From positions 1 through 34,833 of the forward strand of contig CALJUA010000050.1 of assembly GCA_937975715.1 (NCBI GenBank): a stretch of 34,833 bases of DNA, written 5' to 3'. The notes beneath the pieces are model-generated. The model did not search any database and was not told the DNA's origin. It saw only the letters and a program-made list of their open reading frames with translations. Below are positions 8,718 through 17,050 of this stretch, in pieces (position 1 is the stretch's first letter; each line of letters opens with the position of its first letter). The position numbers and the translations under genes are program-made. This stretch comes from an uncultured Candidatus Planktophila sp. (lineage in GTDB: Bacteria; Actinomycetota; Actinomycetes; Nanopelagicales; Nanopelagicaceae).

Positions 8718-9173
8718 ATGAAGATCTATTTCGCAGGTCCGCTCTTTACTCCATACGAGCGCTCATATATTAATCAATGCGCAAAGCGAATGAGAGATGC
8801 AGGAATGGAGGTCTTCGTTCCCCACGAGATTCCACTTCCAGATCCAGTCACTCCTAAGTTCATCTTCGAGACCGACGCTCGTGAAGTCTTGGGTGCAAAT
8901 GTTGTTCTCGCACTCCTTGATGGGCCAATGGTCGACGACGGAACTGCAAATGAGATTGGCATCTTCTGGTCTGAGATGCGCCACGATAAGACGAAGAAAG
9001 GAATGATTGGTCTCGTGACAGATACACGAGTAATCCGCGATCGCAATATGATCGATGGAAAGGGAATCAATCTCTTTGTCCGTGGCTGTGTTGAAGATGC
9101 AGGACATGTAGTCGATAGCTTTGATAAAGCATTTGAAATTCTGCTCAAGTGGCAGCAAGAAATAGACTCCTAA
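8718..9173 (+). CDS. Nucleoside 2-deoxyribosyltransferase family protein
   Basis: This 151-residue protein has the N-terminal IYFAGPLF motif and the LDGPMVDDGTANEIG block (67-81), in which D68, D74 and the nucleophile-type Glu at 79 fit the NDT/RCL family. Members either swap bases between deoxynucleosides or hydrolyse (deoxy)nucleoside 5'-monophosphates (DNPH1-like); sequence alone does not decide. The start is 2 nt after the Qng1 stop without a clear ribosome site of its own, suggesting coupled translation and related tasks. It ends the transporter operon, with a 50-nt AT-rich gap before the next gene. Confidence 0.85.
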   Translation: MKIYFAGPLFTPYERSYINQCAKRMRDAGMEVFVPHEIPLPDPVTPKFIFETDAREVLGANVVLALLDGPMVDDGTANEIGIFWSEMRHDKTKKGMIGLVTDTRVIRDRNMIDGKGINLFVRGCVEDAGHVVDSFDKAFEILLKWQQEIDS

Positions 9174-9223
9174 TTTTCTAGTCTATTTTTAAATCGTAGA
9201 AAAAGAGAGAAACTGAGGAACTC

Positions 9224-10417
9224 TTGGCTGGGTCTTACGTAGCAATTTTGCGGAAACCTCATGCTTTATCAACAATTGGATTCGGAATGATTGGCCGAAT
9301 TCCTTTAGCGATGAATACTGTGGCACTTGTCTTTCTTGTCTCTGATGTGAGGGGATCCTTCACTCTGGCAGGGCTGACTTCAGCTTTCTATACCCTCTCT
9401 GGGGCTGCATTTAGCCCCAGAGTCGGAAAGCTTGCAGATCAATATGGAACAAAGGCGGTCATCCTTCCCGTTACGGCGATTAATATCATCGCAACGGTAG
9501 GAGTTCTCTTCTTTATCAACCATCAGACTGTGGGACTGCTTTTCTTTGCAGCTCTTGCAGGGGCGACCTTTCCTAACTTCGGAACGATTACTCGAACACG
9601 GTGGAGCAGAGCTATCTCAGAACAGAAGGAGTTAGATTCTGCTCTATCTCTTGAATCTGTCTTTGATGAGAGCGCATTTGTCATTGGTCCCGCCCTTGCA
9701 GGCTTCCTCTTCTCGCTCTACGGATCGAGCTCTCCACTAGTTGCTTCGATAGTTTTCCTCTCTATCGCTGGCGCTGGTATCGCCTTTACAAGTATCGATC
9801 ATGGTGGATTTGCGCGAGTGCATGAAGATCACACTCGCGGAATTCTCGCTATCCCTTATGTAAAGACTCTTCTCCTCTCTCTGATTGCACTGGGCCTCCT
9901 CTTTGGATCTAACTTTGTTGTGATTATCGCCGTAGCAACTGAAGGCGGGCGAGAGGCAGAGGGAGGACTCTGGGTGGGGCTCTATCCCATCGGAAGCGCC
10001 GTCTCGGGTTTGATATATGGATTTATCCATTGGAAAATCTCGAGTTCAATTCGTTACACAGGATCGCTCGTCATTATGACGCTCTGCACCTCGGGAATTC
10101 TCTTCTTCCAAGATTTAGAGACAATCGTCTTCTGGATTATCGTCTCGGGAATTGCAATTGGACCTGCACTCATCTCTGCAAATGCCTTTATGAAAGAACT
10201 TGTGCCGTTGAGTCGCCTCAATGAATCTTTTGCCTTTCTCGGTGCAGCTCTATCTATCGGTATTACCCTTGGCAGCACGCTCAGTGGTGTCATCGTTGAT
10301 AAATTCGATGGCTGGAAAGGCTTCTACTTTATGACGGCAGCTACAGCACTTGCTGCACTTATCTCACTGGCAGGGTGGGGTTTTCACAAAATCGAAGAGC
10401 CGGAGGTGGTGCGATGA
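9224..10417 (+). CDS. Major facilitator superfamily transporter
   Basis: This 397-residue protein has about twelve hydrophobic segments and an MFS loop 2-3 type motif (GKLADQYGTKAVIL near residues 66-79). TTG at 9224 is taken as start because GAGG lies about 6 nt upstream and the first helix would be lost with later starts. It overlaps the nucleoside hydrolase start by 4 nt (ATGA), so it is probably cotranslated and may carry nucleosides or nucleobases in or out. No substrate signature could be recognised. Confidence 0.85.
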   Translation: MAGSYVAILRKPHALSTIGFGMIGRIPLAMNTVALVFLVSDVRGSFTLAGLTSAFYTLSGAAFSPRVGKLADQYGTKAVILPVTAINIIATVGVLFFINHQTVGLLFFAALAGATFPNFGTITRTRWSRAISEQKELDSALSLESVFDESAFVIGPALAGFLFSLYGSSSPLVASIVFLSIAGAGIAFTSIDHGGFARVHEDHTRGILAIPYVKTLLLSLIALGLLFGSNFVVIIAVATEGGREAEGGLWVGLYPIGSAVSGLIYGFIHWKISSSIRYTGSLVIMTLCTSGILFFQDLETIVFWIIVSGIAIGPALISANAFMKELVPLSRLNESFAFLGAALSIGITLGSTLSGVIVDKFDGWKGFYFMTAATALAALISLAGWGFHKIEEPEVVR

Positions 10418-11340
10418 AGGTAATTCTCGATACAGATCCAGGAATTGATGATGCTCTCGCCTTCATATTATTAAAGGCGATGCCTGAGGTCTCTCTCCAA
10501 GCGATTACTACAACCCATGGAAATACCACTGTTCAAAAGTGCACAACCAATGCGTTGAAGTTGGTCGAACTCCTTGGAATGCACGATATTCCAGTAGCAG
10601 AGGGAGCACATGAGCCTCTAGTGAAAACTCTCTCTGTAGCCGAGGAGACCCATGGAGATACCGGACTTGGACATGCCGTTCTTCCCGCACCAACTACCCG
10701 TGTAGTTGAGAGCAATGCTGCCAATCTCATTATCGATATCGTTAATGCAAATCCCGGTGAGATTACGATCTTATGTATCGGCCCTGTTACCAATCTTGCA
10801 TTGGCGCTCTTGAAAGAGCCATCTCTGCGCAAGAAGATCAAAAACGTTGTATCGATGGCCGGAACAATTCACTACCCAGGTAATGCAACTCCGTCATCTG
10901 AGTACAACGTCTTCTGTGATCCAGAGGCATTTGATATCCTCCTTAAATCTGGAATTGATTTAACAATCGTTCCTCTCGATGTCACATATAAATGCCTCTT
11001 TACAAAAGAACATATCAAGCGATTAGCTGGAGCGCGCGAAGATATTCGCACCTTTATCGATCGTGCTACCGCCTTCTATATGGAGTTCCATATGGAGTAC
11101 CAAGGAATAGAAGGTTGTGCGATAAATGATCCACTCGCAGCAGCAATCTTGGTCAAGCCTGAGCTCGTGACGATGCGTGATTACTACCTCGATATTGAAC
11201 TCCATGGAGATCACACCACTGCAAAGCTATCTGCAGATCACTTTGTAGCACTTGGTAATCCACCCAATGCTCAAGTGGCGATGGAGGTCGATGTTGAGGG
11301 ATTTATGGATTTCTTTATCGAAAGGGTGAGCGCTCTATGA
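10414..11340 (+). CDS. Nucleoside hydrolase 1 (IunH/Rih family)
   Basis: The protein is 308 residues when started at ATG 10414, which is preceded by GGAGGTGG; the frame stays open 13 codons upstream but the N-terminus MKVILDTDPGIDDALAF is the family start. DxDxGxDD (6-13) binds the catalytic Ca2+, and a second acidic site lies in INDPLAAA near residue 235. The enzyme splits ribonucleosides to base plus free ribose in the cytosol. It overlaps both the MFS gene and the first uridine phosphorylase by 4 nt. Purine or pyrimidine preference cannot be told. Confidence 0.92.
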   Translation: MKVILDTDPGIDDALAFILLKAMPEVSLQAITTTHGNTTVQKCTTNALKLVELLGMHDIPVAEGAHEPLVKTLSVAEETHGDTGLGHAVLPAPTTRVVESNAANLIIDIVNANPGEITILCIGPVTNLALALLKEPSLRKKIKNVVSMAGTIHYPGNATPSSEYNVFCDPEAFDILLKSGIDLTIVPLDVTYKCLFTKEHIKRLAGAREDIRTFIDRATAFYMEFHMEYQGIEGCAINDPLAAAILVKPELVTMRDYYLDIELHGDHTTAKLSADHFVALGNPPNAQVAMEVDVEGFMDFFIERVSAL

Positions 11341-12068
11341 GTACAAAACAGCACCATATCCACCTCGAGCCAGGAGATGTAGGCGAGTATGTCCTCCTTC
11401 CTGGAGACCCAGGACGAGCGGAAGTAATTGCTCGCCACTTCGATGACGCTCGCCACATCGCAACTAACCGCGAATATGTGACATATACAGGCTATCTCGA
11501 TGGAGTGAAGGTCTCAGTAACCTCAACTGGAATCGGTTGTCCCTCTTCTGCAATTGCAATGGAGGAGCTCGTTCGAGTAGGAGCAAAGACCTTTATCCGT
11601 GTGGGTACTTCAGGTTCGATTCAACCCGGAACAAAGTCAGGTGAACTCGCAATTGTCTCTGGTGCAATTCGAGATGAAGGAACCTCTTCACACTATATGC
11701 CGATTGAATTTCCTGCAGTTGCAGATCAAGAGGTTATCCACGCCCTTCGCAATGCAGCGGTGGCGAAGGGGCTTGCATATCGAGTTGGAATCGCTCAATC
11801 GAAAGATTCTTTCTATGGAGAGGTAGAACCTGAGCATTCAGGCGTCACTCAACGTCTCCTCGATCGTTGGAAGGCGTGGGAGATTGGTGGCGCAATCTGT
11901 TCTGAGATGGAGGCCTCGACTCTCTTTGTCCTCGCCTCTATGCTTAAAGTGCGCGCCGGTGGAGTAATGGTGATGCATGGAGAAGGTGAACTCGGTTCAC
12001 TTGAACCGTTGATTGAGACAGCTGTATTGGCACTTCGTGAGTTAATTAAGGGAGATAGAAATGCTTAA
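11337..12068 (+). CDS. udp: Uridine phosphorylase family protein 1
   Basis: This 243-residue member of the PNP/UDP family has the phosphate-binding GDPGR segment (23-27), VRVGTSGSIQPG and the ribose-binding EMEASTLF block. It converts uridine plus phosphate to uracil and ribose-1-phosphate. The start overlaps the nucleoside hydrolase stop by 4 nt (ATGA). It is followed by a paralogue that is about two-thirds identical by eye, with divergence mainly in the C-terminal 60 residues that shape the base pocket. The two copies may differ in substrate, for example uridine versus deoxyuridine or thymidine. Confidence 0.9.
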   Translation: MSTKQHHIHLEPGDVGEYVLLPGDPGRAEVIARHFDDARHIATNREYVTYTGYLDGVKVSVTSTGIGCPSSAIAMEELVRVGAKTFIRVGTSGSIQPGTKSGELAIVSGAIRDEGTSSHYMPIEFPAVADQEVIHALRNAAVAKGLAYRVGIAQSKDSFYGEVEPEHSGVTQRLLDRWKAWEIGGAICSEMEASTLFVLASMLKVRAGGVMVMHGEGELGSLEPLIETAVLALRELIKGDRNA

Positions 12069-12813
12069 TGAAGAGAAGCAATATCACATCCAACTCAAGA
12101 AGGGCGATGTCGGTAAATATGTTCTCCTTCCAGGAGATCCTGGTCGATGCGAACCTATCGCCGCTCTCTTTGATAACCCTGTCCATGTAGCGAGCAACCG
12201 CGAGTACAACACCTATACCGGTTACCTCGATGGAGTAAAGGTCTCCGTTACCTCTACAGGAATTGGCTGCCCATCTGCAGCTATCGCTCTTGAAGAGTTG
12301 GTGCGAGTAGGGGCAGATACCTTTATCCGCGTTGGAACGTCAGGCCATATCCAACCCGATAGCGTCTCAGGCGAGCTCGCAATTATTACTGCAGCTATCC
12401 GTGATGAGGGCACCTCAAAGCACTATATGCCGATTGAATTTCCCGCTGTTGCAGATATCGACCTCGTCGCCGCGATTAAACGCTCTGCTATCAAGAATGG
12501 TGCAAAGTATCGATTGGGAATCACCCAATCGAAGGACTCCTTCTACGGCCAACATGAACCAGCGCGCATGGGCGTCGCCAATGATCTGATCAACCGCTGG
12601 AAGGCGTGGGAGATTGGTGGTGCAATCTGCTCTGAGATGGAGGCATCTGCTCTCTTCGTCATCGCATCAATGTTGCGAGTACGTGCAGGTGGAGTCATGG
12701 CAATTCACGCCAAAGATCCAATGCCACCACTCGATCAGTTATTGCAGACCTCTGTCGATGCTCTACGTGAGATTATCGCCGAAGATAAAGCAAACGGCCG
12801 AGCTGTAGATTAA
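12061..12813 (+). CDS. udp: Uridine phosphorylase family protein 2
   Basis: This 250-residue tandem paralogue of the preceding gene begins at ATG 12061, inside the last codons of the first copy (8-nt overlap), with GGAGATAG upstream. It keeps GDPGR, the VRVGTSGHIQP phosphate loop and EMEASALF. The middle of both proteins (KAWEIGGAICSEMEAS) is identical while their C-termini differ, as expected for an old duplication followed by specialisation. It converges with, and overlaps by 4 nt, the minus-strand nucleoside hydrolase 2. Confidence 0.9.
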   Translation: MLNEEKQYHIQLKKGDVGKYVLLPGDPGRCEPIAALFDNPVHVASNREYNTYTGYLDGVKVSVTSTGIGCPSAAIALEELVRVGADTFIRVGTSGHIQPDSVSGELAIITAAIRDEGTSKHYMPIEFPAVADIDLVAAIKRSAIKNGAKYRLGITQSKDSFYGQHEPARMGVANDLINRWKAWEIGGAICSEMEASALFVIASMLRVRAGGVMAIHAKDPMPPLDQLLQTSVDALREIIAEDKANGRAVD

Positions 12814-13748
12814 GCCTTTCCAGCTTTCTCTACAGCTTCCAACATCATCGCCCAGAACTTATCGAAATCAAGTTCGAGAGCTACATCAACGTTGGCAGTA
12901 CTGCCTCCGCGATTGTAGATATCGACCACTGTTGCGCCTCGTGTGAACTTTCCGTTGAGTTCAATCTCAACGTTAGATCGACGACACTTCACTACAGAGC
13001 GATCGATCAGGAGAGCGACAGCGACTGGATCATGGAGAGGTGGATCTGGCATCTCAAAGACATCGTTATAGGTTGAGCGGAAGAAATTCAGTAGACCAAT
13101 GACTGTCTTAGAGAGATCTGTTCCCATCGCTTCGAGAGCAGAGAAGATTGGTGGAGTAACAAGTGCTTGGTGTGTGACATCGAGTCCACACATCACCAAT
13201 GGAATACCTGACTTCATGACGATATCTGCGGCCTCTGGATCCATCCAGATATTAAATTCTGCATATGGTGTGCGGTTTCCGCGAGAGGCGCTACCGCCCA
13301 TAAATACGATTTCTGCAACGTTAGAGCGTAGCTCTGGGTAGAGCTTGAGAAAGAGCGCGATATTGGTCAGTGGACCAGTTGCGACAAGTGTCACCTTCTC
13401 AGGATGTTCGCGTACAACCTTTGCAATGAGATCGACACCTGAAATCTTTTCAAGTTCAAATGTTGGTGCAGGAAGTGGAGCACCGTCGAGGGCAGTCTCA
13501 CCATGGATATCTGTGGCAGCTTCGATATAACCAAGAAGTGCATTGCCAGCGCCTTCAGCGACAGGAACGTTGATCTTTGCAAGTGCACAGATGCGAAGTG
13601 CATTCTCTGTGACCTTTGCAATAATTCCATTGCCGGAGACGGTGGTTATCGCCAAGAGATTAATATTGGGGTTGTAGGCTGCCAAAATCATCGCAAGTGC
13701 ATCATCATGGCCTGGATCGCAATCAAGAACTATCGGTGTTGGCTTCAT
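12810..13748 (-). CDS. Nucleoside hydrolase 2 (RihA/RihB-like)
   Basis: This 312-residue protein has the DxDxGxDD-type motif DCDPGHDDALA (9-19), in which the His-containing variant is common in pyrimidine-preferring Rih enzymes, and LHDPVAVA near 237-244 with the active-site His and Asp. It hydrolyses ribonucleosides to base and ribose. The gene is divergent from deoC across 61 bp and appears to lack a ribosome site, fitting a leaderless mRNA. Its 3' end overlaps udp copy 2 by 4 nt in convergent orientation. Pyrimidine preference is suggested by the motif only. Confidence 0.92.
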   Translation of the reverse strand: MKPTPIVLDCDPGHDDALAMILAAYNPNINLLAITTVSGNGIIAKVTENALRICALAKINVPVAEGAGNALLGYIEAATDIHGETALDGAPLPAPTFELEKISGVDLIAKVVREHPEKVTLVATGPLTNIALFLKLYPELRSNVAEIVFMGGSASRGNRTPYAEFNIWMDPEAADIVMKSGIPLVMCGLDVTHQALVTPPIFSALEAMGTDLSKTVIGLLNFFRSTYNDVFEMPDPPLHDPVAVALLIDRSVVKCRRSNVEIELNGKFTRGATVVDIYNRGGSTANVDVALELDFDKFWAMMLEAVEKAGKA

Positions 13749-13755
13749 ACGCGTA

Positions 13756-13784
13756 AGAATAACGAAAATACCCCTTCTCAGTAA
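13756..13784 (-). promoter_or_regulatory. Putative leaderless promoter of nucleoside hydrolase 2
   Basis: On the minus strand TTACTG (13779-13784) and TATTCT (13756-13761) are separated by 17 nt, and the -10 ends 7 nt before the ATG at 13748, so the transcript would begin at or next to the start codon. No Shine-Dalgarno sequence is present. Its -35 shares two bases with the deoC -35 on the other strand. By-eye prediction. Confidence 0.4.
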
Positions 13785-13803
13785 GAGGCTACGCCGTTAA
13801 GAT
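13775..13803 (+). promoter_or_regulatory. Putative leaderless deoC promoter
   Basis: TTCTCA (13775-13780), a 17-nt spacer and TAAGAT (13798-13803) form a credible sigma-70-type promoter. The -10 ends 6 nt before the deoC ATG at 13810, so transcription should start at the ATG; no Shine-Dalgarno sequence precedes it. The same CCCCTTCTCA block with a 17-nt spacer occurs before the CstR operon (29432-29464). Predicted by eye. Confidence 0.45.
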
Positions 13804-13809
13804 TGGGCC

Positions 13810-14748
13810 ATGGCACTTACTGACGGCTCGCTCTCCTCTATTAAAGGATTCTTGCGAACACTCTCTCCTGTTGATCAAGTTGGTGCAGATGCAAGAGCTG
13901 CGATGCTTGCAACTCGAAGCATCAAGACTGCAAGTAAGCGTTGGGCGATTGACATGGCAATTAGCATGATCGATCTAACAACTCTTGAAGGTGCAGACAC
14001 TGACGGAAAAGTTAAAGCGATCTGCAACAAAGCAATTCGTCCAGATCCATCTGATCCAACAGTTCCACATGTTGGTGCAATCTGTGTCTACAACGATATG
14101 GTTTCAATTGCACGTAAACATCTCGATGCAAGTGGTGGTCACGATATTCCTGTCGCTGCAGTTTCAACTGCATTCCCATCTGGTCGCGCCTCTCTCGAAG
14201 TAAAAGAGCGTGATACAAAAGATGCAATCGCCAATGGAGCAACTGAGATCGATATGGTCATCGACCGTGGAGCATTCCTCTCCGGAGATCTTGAGAAGGT
14301 CTTTAGTGAAATCGTTTACATTAAATCCCTATGCGAAGGAAAGGCCCATCTCAAGGTGATCCTTGAGACTGGCGAGCTCGTCACCTATGACAATGTCCGA
14401 AAGGCATCCTTCTTGGCGATGGCAGCTGGGGCAGATTTTATTAAGACGAGCACAGGCAAGGTCTCACCTGCAGCAACACCTCCAGTTGTCTTGGTGATGC
14501 TTGAGGCTGTCCGTGATTACTATCAAATGACAGGTGAGCGCATCGGCGTAAAACCTGCCGGTGGAATTAGAACAACGAAAGATGCAATCAAGCAACTCGT
14601 TCTAGTAAAAGAGACAGCGGGAGATGAGTGGCTCAATCCAGAGCTATTTCGTATCGGTGCAAGTGCACTTCTCAATGATCTCTTAATGCAGCGCAAGAAA
14701 CTCACCTCTGGCCATTACGAAGGCCCTAACTACGTAACATTGGATTAA
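13810..14748 (+). CDS. deoC: Deoxyribose-phosphate aldolase
   Basis: This 312-residue class I aldolase cleaves 2-deoxyribose-5-phosphate to acetaldehyde and glyceraldehyde-3-phosphate. The Schiff-base lysine is K212 in the IKTSTGK motif, and the second active-site region is KPAGGIRT (248-255). It is longer than the short E. coli-like forms because of an N-terminal extension of about 45 residues, as in actinobacterial and animal-type DeoC. It heads an operon with two ALDH-family genes, which can remove the toxic acetaldehyde. The substrate comes from deoxynucleoside phosphorolysis via phosphopentomutase, which is not in this window. Confidence 0.95.
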   Translation: MALTDGSLSSIKGFLRTLSPVDQVGADARAAMLATRSIKTASKRWAIDMAISMIDLTTLEGADTDGKVKAICNKAIRPDPSDPTVPHVGAICVYNDMVSIARKHLDASGGHDIPVAAVSTAFPSGRASLEVKERDTKDAIANGATEIDMVIDRGAFLSGDLEKVFSEIVYIKSLCEGKAHLKVILETGELVTYDNVRKASFLAMAAGADFIKTSTGKVSPAATPPVVLVMLEAVRDYYQMTGERIGVKPAGGIRTTKDAIKQLVLVKETAGDEWLNPELFRIGASALLNDLLMQRKKLTSGHYEGPNYVTLD

Positions 14749-14750
14749 AG

Positions 14751-16187
14751 ATGACATTTGAATACTCCAGCGCGCCAGAGTCGAAGGCAATCGTAAAGTT
14801 AGAGCCGCTCTACAAGCTCTATATCGGTGGCAAATTTGTTGCACCAAAGTCAGGTAAGAGCTTCGCCTCAATCAACCCTGCTACTGAAGAGGTTCTTGCC
14901 AAGGTTGGATATGCAGAGAAGAGCGATGTAGATAAGGCGGTTGTAGCTGCTCAAGCTGGCCTCAAGATCTGGTCGAAGATGGCGCCATCGGAGCGCAGTA
15001 AGTATCTCTATCGCATCGCACGCATTATGCAAGAGCGTTCACGTGAATTTGCAGTACTTGAGTCAATGGATAATGGAAAGCCAATCCGCGAGACTCGTGA
15101 TGTCGATGTTCCGCTTGCTGCAGCACACTTCTTCTATCATGCAGGATGGGCAGATAAGCTCGATCATGCCGGCGTTGGAGTTAATCCAAAGCCTTATGGT
15201 GTTGTTGGACAGATTATCCCTTGGAACTTTCCGCTCTTAATGTTGGCGTGGAAAGTTGCTCCAGCACTTGCTACAGGAAATACAGTTGTATTAAAACCTG
15301 CAGAGACAACGCCACTTTCTGCAATGCTCTTTGCTCAAGCATGTGAGCAGGCAGAACTTCCTGCGGGTGTGGTCAATATCGTTACCGGTGATGGCGCAAC
15401 AGGTGCTGCAATCGTTAACCACCCTGATATCAGCAAGATTGCCTTTACAGGTTCGACTGAGGTCGGCAAGTTAATCGCACGTTCAGTTGCAGGTACCGGC
15501 AAAGGACTCACTCTCGAGCTCGGTGGCAAAGGCGCAAATATCGTCTTTGAAGATGCACCTCTCGATGAGACAGTTGAAGGTATCGTCAATGGAATCTTCT
15601 TCAACCAGGGACATGTCTGTTGCGCAGGTTCTCGCCTTCTCGTTCAAGAGAATATTCAGGAAGAACTTCTCGAAAAACTTAAGCGCCGTATGGCACTTAT
15701 TCGTCTCGGTGATCCACTCGATAAAAATACAGATATCGGTGCCATCAACTCGAAGGAGCAGCTCAATAAGATTACAGAGCTTGCAAACTCAGGTGATGAA
15801 GAGGGTGCGCTGAGATTCTCAACAGATTGCGCAATTCCAAGTAAGGGTTTCTGGTTCCCACCAACAATCTTTACCGGCGTAACTCAGGCACATCGCATCG
15901 CAAGTGAAGAGATCTTTGGACCTGTTCTCTCTGTCATCTCTTTCCGCACTCCACAAGAGGCGATTGAGAAGGCTAATAACACTCCTTATGGACTCTCTGC
16001 AGGAATCTGGACCGATAAAGGTTCTCGCATTCTCTGGACAGCGAAGCATCTGCGAGCTGGAGTTATCTGGGCAAATACATTTAATAAGTTTGATCCTGCT
16101 AGCCCATTTGGTGGCTACAAGGAGTCAGGTTGGGGTCGTGAAGGTGGTCGCCACGGACTCTCTGCATATTTGAAGGGAGCAAAGTAA
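14751..16187 (+). CDS. Aldehyde dehydrogenase, catalytically complete
   Basis: This 478-residue NAD(P)-dependent ALDH has all the key residues: N159 in PWNF, general base E256 in LTLELGGKGAN, nucleophile C290 in NQGHVCCAGSR, and the EIFGPV segment. It begins 2 nt after deoC, so acetaldehyde from the DeoC reaction is the likely substrate, giving acetate. The stop overlaps the start of the next ALDH-like gene by 1 nt. Substrate range cannot be read from sequence. Confidence 0.93.
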   Translation: MTFEYSSAPESKAIVKLEPLYKLYIGGKFVAPKSGKSFASINPATEEVLAKVGYAEKSDVDKAVVAAQAGLKIWSKMAPSERSKYLYRIARIMQERSREFAVLESMDNGKPIRETRDVDVPLAAAHFFYHAGWADKLDHAGVGVNPKPYGVVGQIIPWNFPLLMLAWKVAPALATGNTVVLKPAETTPLSAMLFAQACEQAELPAGVVNIVTGDGATGAAIVNHPDISKIAFTGSTEVGKLIARSVAGTGKGLTLELGGKGANIVFEDAPLDETVEGIVNGIFFNQGHVCCAGSRLLVQENIQEELLEKLKRRMALIRLGDPLDKNTDIGAINSKEQLNKITELANSGDEEGALRFSTDCAIPSKGFWFPPTIFTGVTQAHRIASEEIFGPVLSVISFRTPQEAIEKANNTPYGLSAGIWTDKGSRILWTAKHLRAGVIWANTFNKFDPASPFGGYKESGWGREGGRHGLSAYLKGAK

Positions 16188-17041
16188 TGGCTAACTCATC
16201 ACCACGTATCGATGTGAAGAAGACTTACAAGTTATTTATTGGAGGTGCCTTTCCTCGCAGTGAGTCAGGGCGCACCTACGAAGTAAAGAGCGCAAAGGGT
16301 GCATTTATCGCCAACCCATCGCTTGCATCACGTAAAGATCTCCGTGACGCTGTCGTTGCAGCGCGCGCCGCACATGCAGGCTGGTCATCTGCCACAGCAT
16401 TTAACCGTGGACAGATTCTCTATCGCATCGCTGAGATGATGGAGGGTCGTTCAAGCCAATTTATCGATGAGATTGTGGCACTTGAAGGCCTTACCCCTGC
16501 AGCTGCAAAGAAGCAGGTAGAAGAGGCTATCGATCTCTGGGTCTGGTACTCAGGTTGGTGCGACAAGATCGGTGCAATCTACGGATCAACCAATGCTGTC
16601 TCAGGTTCTTTCTATAACTTCACCACACCAGAGTCCCTAGGCGTTGTTACGACATTTGCCCCTTCAAAGCCATCACTTCTTGGTTTGGTGCAGGCGATTG
16701 CTCCTGCACTGGCAGGTGGAAATACTGTGATTGCAATTGCTAGTGAGAAGTTCCCACTTCCTGCAATCACTCTCAGTGAGGTGATTGGCACAAGCGATGT
16801 TCCTGGGGGAGTTGTAAATATCCTTACAGGATCGAGCGCAGAACTTGCTCCATGGGTCGGCTCTCATATGGATATCGATGGCGTCGATGCATCAGGACTT
16901 ACTGCAGCACAAGAAAAGGATCTCCGCGTTGCAGGTGCTGATAATTTAAAGCGCATCTTCCGCTTTAAAGAGAGCCAATCACCTCAGAGGGTCTTATCTT
17001 TTATGGAGAATAAGACAGTCTGGCATCCAATCGGCGTTTAG
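16187..17041 (+). CDS. Half-length ALDH-like protein without catalytic residues
   Basis: This 284-residue protein resembles the N-terminal NAD-binding half of aldehyde dehydrogenases (KLFIGGAFPRSESG at 14-27; APALAGGNTVI; PGGVVNILTG). The catalytic asparagine region PWNF is changed to APSK, the sequence departs from the family after about residue 230, and there is no LELGG glutamate or catalytic cysteine. The C-terminus has its own tail (LKRIFRFKES...WHPIGV). The reading frame is intact and overlaps the full ALDH by 1 nt, and the 9 nt before the next gene hold no remnant of a catalytic half. It is more likely a maintained non-catalytic partner than decay. Confidence 0.8.
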   Translation: MANSSPRIDVKKTYKLFIGGAFPRSESGRTYEVKSAKGAFIANPSLASRKDLRDAVVAARAAHAGWSSATAFNRGQILYRIAEMMEGRSSQFIDEIVALEGLTPAAAKKQVEEAIDLWVWYSGWCDKIGAIYGSTNAVSGSFYNFTTPESLGVVTTFAPSKPSLLGLVQAIAPALAGGNTVIAIASEKFPLPAITLSEVIGTSDVPGGVVNILTGSSAELAPWVGSHMDIDGVDASGLTAAQEKDLRVAGADNLKRIFRFKESQSPQRVLSFMENKTVWHPIGV

Positions 17042-17050
17042 TAGTACGCC

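Noticed and set aside
9174..9203. TTTTCTA...TAGAAAA inverted repeat between the NDT gene and the MFS gene as a terminator
   Set aside because: Seven A/T-rich pairs with a 16-nt loop is too weak to call; it could arise by base composition.
17042..17050. Frameshift or missing catalytic half of the short ALDH
   Set aside because: Only 9 nt separate it from the convergent hydrolase gene and no ALDH C-terminal residues are found there, so it is not a simple frameshift.
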